Part shown: positions 12,930 to 21,273 of the stretch, piece after piece
Layout of the letters: each line of letters begins with the position of its first letter
Numbering within the stretch: position 1 is the first letter of the stretch
Source: a virus
Virus record (IMG/VR): IMGVR_UViG_3300037189_013396
Coordinates: 1 to 25,850 of that record
DNA: 25,850 nucleotides
Direction: 5' to 3' (one strand)
Made by a program: the position numbers and the translations under genes
Notes under the pieces: generated by a model
Databases searched by the model: none
What the model saw: only the letters and a program-made list of their open reading frames with translations
What the model was told of the DNA's origin: nothing

Positions 12930-12935
12930 TAAATA
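12930..12935 (+). promoter_or_regulatory. TAAATA late-promoter-like motif before the gp16-like gene
   Basis: TAAATA, then ACACT, then ATG at 12941: a five-base spacing. TTGTCA lies 17 bases upstream (12907-12912) and may act as a -35 box. Confidence 0.5.
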
Positions 12936-12940
12936 ACACT

Positions 12941-13447
12941 ATGGAATACTTTGCAGACGATGACGATTTAGATGCGGAACTTGACGACGTTGCCAATGAC
13001 ATCATCAACCAACTCAAAAATCAAACAAAAAGCTTGAAAAATGTAGAACGTGAATATCCTGAACTCACTCCAGAACAGGTTGATGCGTTTGTGCTTAAAT
13101 ACGGCTCCATTGCGGTCATAGAGCTTGCTGACGCTCTTAAGAGTCAGACAGAAATAGTTCGCCAAACAGGAGACGACAAGCAGGTTGTAGCCCTTGCAGA
13201 GCTTGCTAAATCATTCCAAGGAAACCTTGAAGTATTGCAGAAAAGAAACATCGCTGACAATAAAAATCAAACTGCGATCAAGATCAAAGAGATGGACATT
13301 GAAAGCAAGAAAGAAACTCAAGAACGCGAAGAAAATCATCGCATTACAATGAGCCGTGAGGAACTTTTCAAAATCATGATTCAGCAAAAATTGGCTGATA
13401 AGCAGCCAAAAGATGCAAAACCATCAGACGACGTTATTGACATTTGA
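12941..13447 (+). CDS. Putative terminase small subunit (T4 gp16-like), 168 aa
   Basis: The protein has an acidic N-terminus (MEYFADDDDLDAELDDVAND), a central pair of helices (YGSIAVIELADALKSQTEIV and ALAELAKSFQGNLEVLQKRN) joined by RQTGDDKQ, a long charged helix, and an acidic end (KPSDDVIDI). The length (T4 gp16 is 164) and the helix-turn-helix centre with LAKSFQGNLEVLQK resemble gp16 of T4-type phages, which recognises DNA and regulates the packaging ATPase. The match is by pattern only. Unlike T4, no large terminase gene follows; the gene faces the tail operon and its last 24 bases overlap the end of the 13424-14380 gene. The start is fixed by the ATG after TAAATA. Confidence 0.45.
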   Translation: MEYFADDDDLDAELDDVANDIINQLKNQTKSLKNVEREYPELTPEQVDAFVLKYGSIAVIELADALKSQTEIVRQTGDDKQVVALAELAKSFQGNLEVLQKRNIADNKNQTAIKIKEMDIESKKETQEREENHRITMSREELFKIMIQQKLADKQPKDAKPSDDVIDI

Positions 13448-14380
13448 CGGTTTTGCGCCAAGCTGTCCTTGGTTGCTGTTCAGATAGTATTCAACATTCT
13501 TATCAACACCATCCACCTTGAAAGACTTACTTCGTTGATCAAACGAATCAATGACATTTCCAAAAAGGTCGCATGTAAGGGTTTCTGTGGCTCCGCTCTC
13601 GTTAGTGTATTTTTTATTGATTTCATAGTTCTTAGAATTTGAAGTGTTACTGTTAATGTCAAATGGATTATAGGTCTTGTTGTCTACAAAAAGTCTATAA
13701 TTCTCAGAGTTTAAGTAATTGGATACTTGATTAAAAATATTTGAACTTGATGCGTTTAAAACGGCTGCTGTGCCTGTATCTTTAACACAATACGAACCGT
13801 GTGCTGTATTGAGCCAACTACCGCTCGATTCTGAATTATATCTACCTTGAGGATTCTTGTCTACAAGAGGTAAAGTATTGTCAGCAAAAATGCTACCACT
13901 CATACCGCTTCTAAAAACTTCTTCGCTCTGACTCACAGAGTTCTTAATAAGAGTTTTAAGAAATGGAGGCAGTTTATTCTGAATATCATTTGATGTGCCA
14001 TTTGGAACATTGGCTTTTGGAGTAATTGGGGTGCTGCTGCATCCAAACTGAACATTACCACAGCTTCCCATACAGCTAGGAGTTTGAATGAAATAATTTT
14101 TACCTTCACCTAGAGTAGCAGCATGTGATGCCAATGGAGATGCCAACAATTGGGATACATAGTATTTGATACTGTATTCGTCTAATTGAGAACCTTCATC
14201 GTTTAATTTATTGATGAATTTTTCCAATTGATTTAACCCAAGTTCAAATACCTTTTTGAACTCTTCCATGAATTCAATCTCTTTGTCTGAGAAATTGGCA
14301 AGAACGTTTAAGTTCTCCACATTGGATAAATCATCCTTTGTGAATAACACAGTTCTTAGAAGTTCTATTTGATTACGCAT
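13424..14380 (-). CDS. Unknown protein at the end of the tail operon, 318 aa
   Basis: I do not recognise a family. It starts MRNQIELLRTVLFTKDDLSN, has an N-terminal helical part to about residue 85, a cysteine-rich turn (CMGSCGNVQFGCSS at about 103-116), then a Ser/Asn/Thr-rich body and an Asn-rich end. Being the last gene of the tail operon, behind the hub gene, it is probably a virion or baseplate-associated protein, but this rests on position alone. Its 3' end overlaps the convergent gp16-like gene by 24 bases. No TAAATA lies before its ATG. Confidence 0.65.
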   Translation of the reverse strand: MRNQIELLRTVLFTKDDLSNVENLNVLANFSDKEIEFMEEFKKVFELGLNQLEKFINKLNDEGSQLDEYSIKYYVSQLLASPLASHAATLGEGKNYFIQTPSCMGSCGNVQFGCSSTPITPKANVPNGTSNDIQNKLPPFLKTLIKNSVSQSEEVFRSGMSGSIFADNTLPLVDKNPQGRYNSESSGSWLNTAHGSYCVKDTGTAAVLNASSSNIFNQVSNYLNSENYRLFVDNKTYNPFDINSNTSNSKNYEINKKYTNESGATETLTCDLFGNVIDSFDQRSKSFKVDGVDKNVEYYLNSNQGQLGAKPSNVNNVV

Positions 14381-14388
14381 ATTATTAA

Positions 14389-15789
14389 TTATATCACAGT
14401 ATCAGAATACAAATTTTGTTTTCTGGTATCAAGCTCTTTATTTCTTTCTAAATTCAATTTCAATATATTTTTACTCTTTGTTGCGGTCGGACCAACATAC
14501 GTTTTACAACACATCATTTGATTTTGATAAAGATCTCCTACAAAAACGTGGCGAAGTTCGCTCACAAACCATCGGCCTAATAATTTTTCATCACTTCTAA
14601 ATATCTCAGCGCCTCTAGTAGAATAGATGTCCATAAATTTTCCGCTAGTTCGCTTAGAGTCTCCGATATTGCTAAATGTTGATTGTAGATTATAAAATAC
14701 CAACGCTGATGTCATTTCAGCTTCTACTAATTTAACACTATCTTCGATAGGATATGGAAGTCTGAAATGCACGAATTTCTTCTTATTACTCTCGTTTAAA
14801 ACAAGGAATGGCAACACTTCACCTCCGAGAGATCTAAACACATCAACAAATTGAGTTTTCCATTTCGGTTTCAATTTATAGATATCAACTTTTTTAATTT
14901 TTTGTTCTCCTGAAATTGGATCGTATCCATGCACCAATCGACTAACAAAGAATTCATTGGTTACTGAGTAAAAAGGAGTTGAATAACTGATATTAGAGGT
15001 GGGGTCAGGCTTGTTCCTATTAACTTCACCACCAGTAGGGGGGTTGTTTGGGTTATTTGTATCAGCGCCTCCATACGACAAATCGCCCAAGGCAAATGCG
15101 TCCAGTAGATTTTCTGGTTTTTGATTGTCTTGGAATATTTTTGTAAGAGAAGTGAACGAGAATTGTTTGGTGATATGATCGTAATTTATAAATGCTTTTG
15201 TATGAATGTCCCCGGACTTCATGTAAAAGATACGCAAGAAATGATAAAGAAGATCGAGATATCTCCAGTTTACAGGAGGTATATAAGTTAAAGTGAAATC
15301 ACCAGATTCCCATTTTCCAGAATTTACATAACTACCACCCAATAACTCCACAAACAATTCTTTAATTAAATCACCGACTTTACCTTCGTATTTTTTATTG
15401 TATGGAATTTGTTCCATAAATGGTATAGCTTTTTCATCTACCAACTTAAAAGTTTTAATATTTGAAGACCGAGTAACTGGATTGCCATGATTCGACTCAT
15501 CTATAATAGCAAACGTGTTGTCGTATTTACGTTCATCTGGATCTGTCTTCAATTTGAAGTAAATTCTAATACGATCTCTACCATCACCTCTTAAGAAAAA
15601 CTTATCGTTTTCTATGAAGTCATATGGATTTGCAATACTTATGGTGCCACTTTCGAATGGTTCGAAAAAGTTATCAACTAATGTCATTCCTCGAATAGCT
15701 GATTTTGTGAATTCAACTTCTAAGCCATCGGCATTTTTAAGTTTAAATTCACATTCATAATCAAGTCCATTTATTTTAAATGTTTCCAT
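14389..15789 (-). CDS. Putative baseplate hub protein (gp27/gpD-like), 466 aa
   Basis: The layout fits the central hub of a contractile tail: an N-terminal beta domain (IRGMTLVDNFFEPFESGTIS and IRIYFKLKTDPDERKYDNTF), the typical helix VGDLIKELFVELLGGSYV, a domain following it (WRYLDLLYHFLRIFYMKSGD), and a C-terminal strand pair ending LGRWFVSELRHVFVGDLYQN, like the closing strands of hub proteins. A Pro/Asn-rich loop sits near residue 250. It joins the tube to the spike. It follows the gp53-like gene, with TAA overlapping ATG. I cannot tell gp27 from a fused variant. Confidence 0.6.
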   Translation of the reverse strand: METFKINGLDYECEFKLKNADGLEVEFTKSAIRGMTLVDNFFEPFESGTISIANPYDFIENDKFFLRGDGRDRIRIYFKLKTDPDERKYDNTFAIIDESNHGNPVTRSSNIKTFKLVDEKAIPFMEQIPYNKKYEGKVGDLIKELFVELLGGSYVNSGKWESGDFTLTYIPPVNWRYLDLLYHFLRIFYMKSGDIHTKAFINYDHITKQFSFTSLTKIFQDNQKPENLLDAFALGDLSYGGADTNNPNNPPTGGEVNRNKPDPTSNISYSTPFYSVTNEFFVSRLVHGYDPISGEQKIKKVDIYKLKPKWKTQFVDVFRSLGGEVLPFLVLNESNKKKFVHFRLPYPIEDSVKLVEAEMTSALVFYNLQSTFSNIGDSKRTSGKFMDIYSTRGAEIFRSDEKLLGRWFVSELRHVFVGDLYQNQMMCCKTYVGPTATKSKNILKLNLERNKELDTRKQNLYSDTVI

Positions 15790-16187
15790 TAATAATGTCG
15801 TCCTCCGAAAATAGTAGAATTGGTTATATCAGAATAAATCAATGTGGTGACACCGGGATCGATGTAAGACAATTGAACTCCCCCATTTACATAAAATGGG
15901 GCTCCGTCAAACTTATCTTTATTTAGGAGATAAAGTATCCACCAACTTTGAATATCGCCATAAATTTTGTATGATATCGTGGTTAGCGCCATACGAGTTT
16001 TGACATCGTAAAATCCGAGGTAATCGCTATCAATTACTGGAAAATCAATCTTCTTCAATGTATTGTATGTGTAGAAATCCTTATCATCGAGTGATTGGGT
16101 AAACACTTTGAAAATACGTTCATAGCTTTTGATATTCAAAGCTTCTAATGCTGAGATTTGGTCCCTATATTGTCCTACGTCGATCAT
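15789..16187 (-). CDS. Baseplate protein, gp53-like with LysM-type fold, 132 aa
   Basis: The C-terminal half reads TTISYKIYGDIQSWWILYLL then NKDKFDGAPFYVNGGVQLSY, matching the LysM-like block YxIYGDxxxWWxIxxxN...G..L of T4 gp53 and related baseplate wedge or hub-adaptor proteins. The N-terminus (QYRDQISALEALNIKSYERI) is helical. T4 gp53 is longer (about 196 aa). It lies between the gp48/gp54-like and hub genes, as expected for a baseplate part. Its ATG follows TAAATA by five bases. Confidence 0.65.
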   Translation of the reverse strand: MIDVGQYRDQISALEALNIKSYERIFKVFTQSLDDKDFYTYNTLKKIDFPVIDSDYLGFYDVKTRMALTTISYKIYGDIQSWWILYLLNKDKFDGAPFYVNGGVQLSYIDPGVTTLIYSDITNSTIFGGRHY

Positions 16188-16192
16188 TATAT

Positions 16193-16198
16193 TATTTA
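16193..16198 (-). promoter_or_regulatory. TAAATA motif before the gp53-like gene
   Basis: TAAATA, then five bases (ATATA), then the ATG at 16187. The motif includes the TAA stop of the gene upstream. Confidence 0.45.
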
Positions 16199-17092
16199 TT
16201 GTTGAGGAGCGGCACCAGCAAATCCACCACCAGTTGTATTTGATAGATAATCGATGAAGTTGGAAGGTTCGATTGTGAGTGGAGTGAATGCCATGGTAAT
16301 GCCATAACCTTCGGGAACGATTTTAGCTCCAATCATTTTACGTGCTCCCAAGAACTGAATAGACAATGCGCTGCAATATGCCCAACGCATGTAACGCCAG
16401 CCCTTTAATGTAACTTCATATATTCTAGGTGGGGTCATTGCAACTGATGTTTTTCTCGTTGGTCTATTATGCTTCATGAATTCTGTGATGAATTTATAGT
16501 TAAGTTCTACAGAATCAGCATTTATTGTGTTAGAAAGAACGAAGTTAACTTCTAATGGACCTTCAGAAGCTGACGTAAAGTCATAAAATTTAGGAGTTTC
16601 AATATATGATCCAGCATTGCCATCCCCATCTAATTTTGATAAAGTAGATCCAATAGAGGCGAAATCGTATCCACTATTTTTTATAAAAGATCCCAACATT
16701 CCAGCACCAGCAGCTGCCGTTTGAGCTAAATCTACAGCGGTTCCTCCAAGTGATTGTATTCCAGCATCTAATGCTTCTCCTACACCACCGCTTCCTCCAA
16801 AACCATTTTTAAAAGTATCACCAAATGAATTGGTAAAGCTTCTTATATTATCTCCGAAAAATGGAAATAAGTAATAATCATTTGTTGCTGTTGTGGCATC
16901 ACTATACAGCTTATCATAAAATTTCAACGGATCTTGTTCTGTTACTACCGTAACGTAATTTCTAAACCTGTTAATAGTTAGATTTTTATCCAAATCATAC
17001 GCTTTAACAAATAACTGCGGAGTATTATAACGCAAAGGGGAGCCCTTTGGCATACTTGTCCAGTCATAATCATTGATAATATCGTAAGCCAT
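16196..17092 (-). CDS. Putative tube-baseplate junction protein (gp48/gp54-like), 298 aa
   Basis: The N-terminus is MAYDIINDYDWTSMPKGSPL. A low-complexity middle rich in Gly and Ala (GFGGSGGVGEALDAGIQSLG and following) could be a flexible or tube-facing segment. The C-terminal third reads YEVTLKGWRYMRWAYCSALS, IQFLGARKMIGAKIVPEGYG and ITMAFTPLTIEPSNFIDY, a tube-like strand pattern seen in proteins that cap the baseplate and start the tube (gp48, gp54 and relatives). The place after the tape measure fits. The identity as gp48 or gp54 is not settled. Confidence 0.5.
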   Translation of the reverse strand: MAYDIINDYDWTSMPKGSPLRYNTPQLFVKAYDLDKNLTINRFRNYVTVVTEQDPLKFYDKLYSDATTATNDYYLFPFFGDNIRSFTNSFGDTFKNGFGGSGGVGEALDAGIQSLGGTAVDLAQTAAAGAGMLGSFIKNSGYDFASIGSTLSKLDGDGNAGSYIETPKFYDFTSASEGPLEVNFVLSNTINADSVELNYKFITEFMKHNRPTRKTSVAMTPPRIYEVTLKGWRYMRWAYCSALSIQFLGARKMIGAKIVPEGYGITMAFTPLTIEPSNFIDYLSNTTGGGFAGAAPQQ

Positions 17093-17097
17093 GTTAA

Positions 17098-17103
17098 TAT
17101 TTA
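17098..17103 (-). promoter_or_regulatory. TAAATA motif before the gp48/gp54-like gene
   Basis: TAAATA, five bases (TTAAC), then the ATG at 17092. The first three bases are the stop of the tape measure gene. Confidence 0.45.
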
Positions 17104-19146
17104 GGCACCCAATCTATACACACTTGTGAAATAACCATCTCGATTATCATCAAATTCAATTATGTCTTTTGTTGGCATTGGATTTATTTGAGGTATATTT
17201 GGAATAGCCGCTGTTTGTGCAGAGGAGTTCATTCTCTTAAGCTCATTCAAGCTCATATTACCTATTGTAATAAGATTATTCAATGCGGTTAAGTGCTTTT
17301 GAGACAAAGATATCATTAAGCCCAAACGTTCAGTTTGAACAGAAGATATGTTTGCCATTCTTTGACCGACCTTATCATTACCGTTTTGAATGGCTTGTGC
17401 ATTATTAACAGGTGCTTCGATAGCTGGCTTCAATGAATCTAAGGTGCCAGATGCAAATGATTTTATTTGTTCAACCTTAGTTGATACAGTGTTGGAGATA
17501 CCGCTCCAAACATTTTTGAAAAAGTTTTTTGATTTCTCAAAACCAGAACTCACAGAATCTTTTAAATTTGATACCATTGTCGATGTTTGCATGGAAGAGG
17601 CGGCGTCCTCAGACACAATACCCAGCCACTCCAACGGCTTTCTTAAAACCATTGGTAAGTCTTTCATTTTAGAACGAACAAAATCTTTAACTTTACCAAT
17701 CCAGTTAGTGTTAGTATTTCCAATTGATGTGTCAGTTGATTCAGTAGTTGAGAATAAAGACGACAACATATTGTAACCTTGTATAAGCATATCCATACCC
17801 GGAATGCTACGTGCTACGTATTCAAGACCCTTTAATATATCACCACTTGAAAATGAATCCCAAGCTTTTGAGAGATATTTAAAAGATGAAATAATTGGAA
17901 TCTTTTCGCCGTTTGACCATATCCAATCGCCAATCGACTTAGCCCATGATGATATGGAGGAAGCGGCAGCTGCTATATTAAGATTCGGTTCTTCTGGTTT
18001 GGCATCTGGATTGAGATAAGCCATCAATGTATCAATACCTCGTATTATCAAGCCGCCGCCCGGTATGATAGCGACTATACCATAAGCGAGATATTTGAGA
18101 GCTTCATTAAGATTACCACTTTTAAACGAATCCCACGACATTCCCAGATATTTAAATGTTCCCAATAATGGAATATCTTTAGCGTTTTCCCACAAGAAAC
18201 TTCCAATCGATTTAACCATATCTCCCAATATATCCAATTTAGAAAGTTTCGGCTTTCCTTCGCCTTGATCTGATTTATAATCGAGAAAAGCGTTAAGCGC
18301 ATCGAGACCGAGTTGTATAGGTATTACAAATGCTGCTGCTCCGGGAACTAAGCTCAACAGTCCAACAAGAGCACTTACAGTATCAATAACACCACCGACA
18401 ATATCACCGTCTTTAAAACGTATATACGCAAACCCTAATGATATAAGAGTTCCAATAAGTGGAATTTTTGTTAAAACCTTGGATAGCGGTTTGAGCACTT
18501 TAACGGCCATCTTTCCAAGAAATCCTTTTTCAAGTTTGGCCAAAACTTTACCACCCAAACCACCAGAAAATTCTCCTATAAATTTTGTAAACTTCCCTCC
18601 AAGTTTTCCAAAAAGTTTCTCAGGTAATTCTTTAAGCAATGTAAATACAGTTGAAACGACTCTTTTCAATATCGCTATCCCGCCTTCTATTCCTATTCTG
18701 GATAGAATTTTTAATGCTCCTCTAAAAGGACCATCATTCATCAAACCACTCACAAGAGCGGCTATGCCCCCAACAATTAACATCAACCCAGTTCCAAGAC
18801 CAGACAGTAATGACATTTCTTCTTTGGGCTTTTGAGATATCGGTGTGGTTGCTTTGGTTTGTGATTTGGCAATACTACCTACGATTGTTTTCTCAGCAAC
18901 ATCCGGTTTTTTCGCATTTTGTATTTCAACAAATACGTCACTGAATATTTTTGCAAACTCAGTAGTTTTGTTTTTTTCTTGAGATGATAATGTATTTTTC
19001 GAAGCTTCTCTATTACCAATCGATGAATTAATAATATTGGTTTCTGCCAATTTATCTTGTTTTGGCATACCTTTATCACCTTCCATGGTTTGTAAAAAAC
19101 CAAGAATTCGATTTAAAGTAGGTAATATTTCAACATTTGATTCCAC
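17101..19146 (-). CDS. Tape measure protein with three internal repeats, 681 aa
   Basis: The largest complete tail gene here, placed between chaperone-like and baseplate genes, is expected to set tail length (T4 gp29 analogue, 590 aa). The N-terminus is polar and helical; residues 112-140 are hydrophobic (LGTGLMLIVGGIAALVSGLM). Three related hydrophobic units follow at about 227-292, 323-380 and 415-466: KIPLIGTLISLGFAYIRFKD, DIPLLGTFKYLGMSWDSFKS and KIPIISSFKYLSKAWDSFSS, each then leading to an IPG segment and a closing helix. The C-terminus has further helices and ends DGYFTSVYRLGA. The start is GTG at 19146, six bases after TAAATA; an ATG two bases upstream is out of frame. Function is inferred from position and character. 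Confidence 0.72.
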   Translation of the reverse strand: MESNVEILPTLNRILGFLQTMEGDKGMPKQDKLAETNIINSSIGNREASKNTLSSQEKNKTTEFAKIFSDVFVEIQNAKKPDVAEKTIVGSIAKSQTKATTPISQKPKEEMSLLSGLGTGLMLIVGGIAALVSGLMNDGPFRGALKILSRIGIEGGIAILKRVVSTVFTLLKELPEKLFGKLGGKFTKFIGEFSGGLGGKVLAKLEKGFLGKMAVKVLKPLSKVLTKIPLIGTLISLGFAYIRFKDGDIVGGVIDTVSALVGLLSLVPGAAAFVIPIQLGLDALNAFLDYKSDQGEGKPKLSKLDILGDMVKSIGSFLWENAKDIPLLGTFKYLGMSWDSFKSGNLNEALKYLAYGIVAIIPGGGLIIRGIDTLMAYLNPDAKPEEPNLNIAAAASSISSWAKSIGDWIWSNGEKIPIISSFKYLSKAWDSFSSGDILKGLEYVARSIPGMDMLIQGYNMLSSLFSTTESTDTSIGNTNTNWIGKVKDFVRSKMKDLPMVLRKPLEWLGIVSEDAASSMQTSTMVSNLKDSVSSGFEKSKNFFKNVWSGISNTVSTKVEQIKSFASGTLDSLKPAIEAPVNNAQAIQNGNDKVGQRMANISSVQTERLGLMISLSQKHLTALNNLITIGNMSLNELKRMNSSAQTAAIPNIPQINPMPTKDIIEFDDNRDGYFTSVYRLGA
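17785..18468 (-). repeat. Three degenerate repeats inside the tape measure gene
   Basis: The units correspond to residues about 227-292, 301-380 and 397-466. Units 2 and 3 are the most alike, with SIGSFLWENAKDIPLLGTFK against SIGDWIWSNGEKIPIISSFK, and their DNA is also similar. Unit 1 is more diverged. They suggest tandem duplication of a 70-95 residue module. Confidence 0.65.
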
Positions 19147-19152
19147 ATTACT

Positions 19153-19158
19153 TATTTA
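19153..19158 (-). promoter_or_regulatory. TAAATA motif before the tape measure gene
   Basis: TAAATA, six bases (AGTAAT), then GTG at 19146. It lies just after the TGA of the upstream gene. Confidence 0.45.
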
Positions 19159-19161
19159 GAA

Positions 19162-19899
19162 TCATGAATCAAAGAAAGCGACATCAACATCAATTAAACG
19201 ATCAGAATCCTTAATACGAACAGTAAGAGCATCGTTTTCAAGAGTTTTGTAAGCTTGAATGAATGCAGTAATTTCTTTATTCAAGACAAGGGGTAGATTA
19301 TTCACGATCTTAACTCTATCGCGAACAGCTAAATTACTAAAGTTAATTGAATCTTCTCCAATCGTCACGTTTTTGATGTATTTGACAATTTCAAATGTGT
19401 AAATATCTCCAACGCTTTTACCAATATCTTTATCAGCATCTTTCTTTAAAATATCGACGCAAGATGTTATAATTTGATTTTCTGCTACCAATGTAGGAAT
19501 TTCCAATTCGAGGCTAATAATCCCTTGGATTTTTTTTGTTGTAGTGGGCTTGACCGACTTCAATTTTTCAATAACTTCAGACAACACATCGTATTTCTCA
19601 TCGTCAAATTTAACAACCGTTCCAACGCTATTAGAGCGCAATTGAAGGGAGATTAAAAGTCTATCAACGACCGTTAGGTTTTTATCTCCTGTGTTTTCCA
19701 AAATTGCATCGTTGACTACTTTTTGAAACTTGAGAGCCCCTACAATACCTTCTGTAATTGTAGAAATGATTTCCTTTTGTTGTTTGAATGTCAAAGGCTC
19801 GCATTCAATTTGTTTGCCAGTAGATATTACATCAACCTTTAATTTATCAGATTTAATTTCGTTGATTTTTTCAAGAAATGACTTAACGTTGTCGTCCAT
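19162..19899 (-). CDS. Baseplate hub assembly chaperone, T4 gp26-like, 245 aa
   Basis: The N-terminal part CEPLTFKQQKEIISTITEGI then VGALKFQKVVNDAILEN and LTVVDRLLISLQLRSNSVG follows the pattern of the gp26 baseplate-hub family (a 'PLTxKQxK' start, an Asp-Arg 'VDR' and a LQLR block). The C-terminus has VRDRVKIVNNLPLVLNKEIT and ends in VDVAFFDS. In T4, gp26 helps build the hub and is not a main virion part. Its place just before the tape measure is where tail chaperones of other phages sit. A related protein is encoded next to it. Confidence 0.6.
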   Translation of the reverse strand: MDDNVKSFLEKINEIKSDKLKVDVISTGKQIECEPLTFKQQKEIISTITEGIVGALKFQKVVNDAILENTGDKNLTVVDRLLISLQLRSNSVGTVVKFDDEKYDVLSEVIEKLKSVKPTTTKKIQGIISLELEIPTLVAENQIITSCVDILKKDADKDIGKSVGDIYTFEIVKYIKNVTIGEDSINFSNLAVRDRVKIVNNLPLVLNKEITAFIQAYKTLENDALTVRIKDSDRLIDVDVAFFDS

Positions 19900-19905
19900 A
19901 TTTGC

Positions 19906-19911
19906 TATTTA
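19906..19911 (-). promoter_or_regulatory. TAAATA motif before the gp26-like gene
   Basis: AGG-TAAATA, six bases (GCAAAT), then ATG at 19899. The AGG could serve as a weak ribosome binding site here. Confidence 0.45.
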
Positions 19912-19921
19912 CCTGAAACTT

Positions 19922-20647
19922 TTAGAAATCAAGTCTTGGAGTGTTATTTTGTTGACTTTGCATTTCATCGTTGTATTTCTTCATGTAGAAGCTGATATCT
20001 TTAATGTCAGAGTCCATTAAAATATTTCCATCGATGCGCTTGGATAAGTAAAAAATAACATCTTGGAAATATTCTTTTGTGTAATTAGAAAACAATCCTT
20101 TTAAGAAAATATAAGGTTGGTTTGTGTAAAAATTAATTGTTATCGAACTTAACAGCGGATTATCAAGTTTGTAAACTTTAGATTTGTCTTTTGCAATATG
20201 TTCTGCTATCTTAGAGAATACCTTGGCTGGTAATTTATTGATAACCAATTGTTTATCAGATTTAGATAACGATGATAAATTTAAAGATATATCAGAAAAC
20301 TTAACTACTTTCAATAAGTTATAAATAGGCATTACATCATTTGTATTGAACGTGAATTCTTCTGGTATCCCCAATTCATATGTGTTATCATTATCTTTTA
20401 TAATAACAATATCATTTAAATTTTGAGACAGTTGATTTACAAGATAAGATAATTGAATTGTTATTTCTTTACCTTCTAATGAAAATGTTATAGTATCGCT
20501 AACATGATATTCCCATGCATTTAAAATAGATTTAAATTTTTCTTGAACGGTATCTCCTTCAAATTCATTCAAAAATTCATAGAATTTATCATCTCTTCCC
20601 GTTTCTATAAATGAGGACACTTCTTTTAATTTGCGGAATGATAACAT
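19922..20647 (-). CDS. Putative tail/hub assembly chaperone, paralogue of the gp26-like protein, 241 aa
   Basis: The protein starts MLSFRKLKEVSSFIETGRDD. Its middle, VMPIYNLLKVVKFSDISLNL followed by SSLSKSDKQLVINKLPAKVF, resembles the C-terminal NFSNLAVRDRVKIVNNLPLV block of its neighbour at 19162-19899, suggesting two related chaperones side by side. The rest is helical with a beta part near residues 55-95 (ITFSLEGKEITIQLSYLV). The ATG overlaps the stop of the second tube gene (TAATG), so translation is probably coupled. Assignment is by position and resemblance only. Confidence 0.45.
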   Translation of the reverse strand: MLSFRKLKEVSSFIETGRDDKFYEFLNEFEGDTVQEKFKSILNAWEYHVSDTITFSLEGKEITIQLSYLVNQLSQNLNDIVIIKDNDNTYELGIPEEFTFNTNDVMPIYNLLKVVKFSDISLNLSSLSKSDKQLVINKLPAKVFSKIAEHIAKDKSKVYKLDNPLLSSITINFYTNQPYIFLKGLFSNYTKEYFQDVIFYLSKRIDGNILMDSDIKDISFYMKKYNDEMQSQQNNTPRLDF

Positions 20648-21267
20648 TATCCAACTATTGGTTCATAATTCAAACAAGCCATCGTTACACTTTTAATAGT
20701 GAACGTGGTATTATCATAATCTAAAGTATAACCCTCAACAGCAGTCGGATGAACACCATTAAGCTTATAACCTTTTCTGAAGTTTCCTTGGTTATCATAT
20801 TGCTTCACAACCATAGTGGCTTTTAAGCTAGGAGATCCATCTTCGATAAGTCCTTTTATACCTACTGCAATCATCCAAGGTCTAAAAAATTCATGCTCCA
20901 AATCTTGGGCAGTTTCCAAAATGTTAACAGAGAAAGTTCTGTTCAAGAAATTTATTCGATTATTCAGGGCATGAGTTGGTAAGAAACCACCTTTGCCTGT
21001 GCCAAAGTCCAACGCTACAAATTCTGATGATTCAGTTGGTAATGTTACACTCTGAGCAACTAAAATAGAGCCAGCATCACCTTTACTCATATCATTTGGC
21101 GTTGTATTAGCTTTCCATTTTTCACCTGCTTTTTCCAACTGATTATTTATCGCACCTGTTGTAACTCCATCAATTGAAATTGACCAAAAGACAGGGAGGC
21201 TCAAACAAAATTTGGCCTCCCTGCTAAATGATTGTAAGAAATCGTTGATTTGGATTGGCATTCCCAT
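20647..21267 (-). CDS. gp19-like tail tube protein, second copy, 206 aa
   Basis: The C-terminal half reads RTFSVNILETAQDLEHEFFR, PWMIAVGIKGLIEDG, VVKQYDNQGNFRKGYKLNGV, HPTAVEGYTLDYDN and FTIKSVTMACLNYE. This is the gp19 tube fold order (strand, helix, 'YDxxG' strand, 'GVxPxxVxGxxLDY' and final strands). The N-terminus MGMPIQINDFLQSFSREAKF is short and helical. With the neighbour at 21284-21853 it makes two tube-type proteins; one may form the main tube and the other an end or a minor ring. The ATG is six bases after TAAATA. A strong hairpin lies in codons 15-25. Confidence 0.65.
   Translation of the reverse strand: MGMPIQINDFLQSFSREAKFCLSLPVFWSISIDGVTTGAINNQLEKAGEKWKANTTPNDMSKGDAGSILVAQSVTLPTESSEFVALDFGTGKGGFLPTHALNNRINFLNRTFSVNILETAQDLEHEFFRPWMIAVGIKGLIEDGSPSLKATMVVKQYDNQGNFRKGYKLNGVHPTAVEGYTLDYDNTTFTIKSVTMACLNYEPIVG
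21192..21223 (-). other. GC-rich hairpin inside the second tube gene
   Basis: CAGGGAGGC (21192-21200) and GCCTCCCTG (21215-21223) form a perfect nine-base-pair stem in an AT-rich gene, about 50 bases into the coding sequence. On the transcribed strand the stem is followed by TCTTTT. The inner CAAA/TTTG can extend it with one bulge. Confidence 0.5.
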
Positions 21268-21273
21268 ATCAAC

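Noticed and set aside
13456-13472. CCAAG-CTGTC-CTTGG hairpin as a terminator of the convergent genes
   Set aside because: Only five base pairs and no T-run follows on either strand; it lies inside the 13424-14380 coding sequence.
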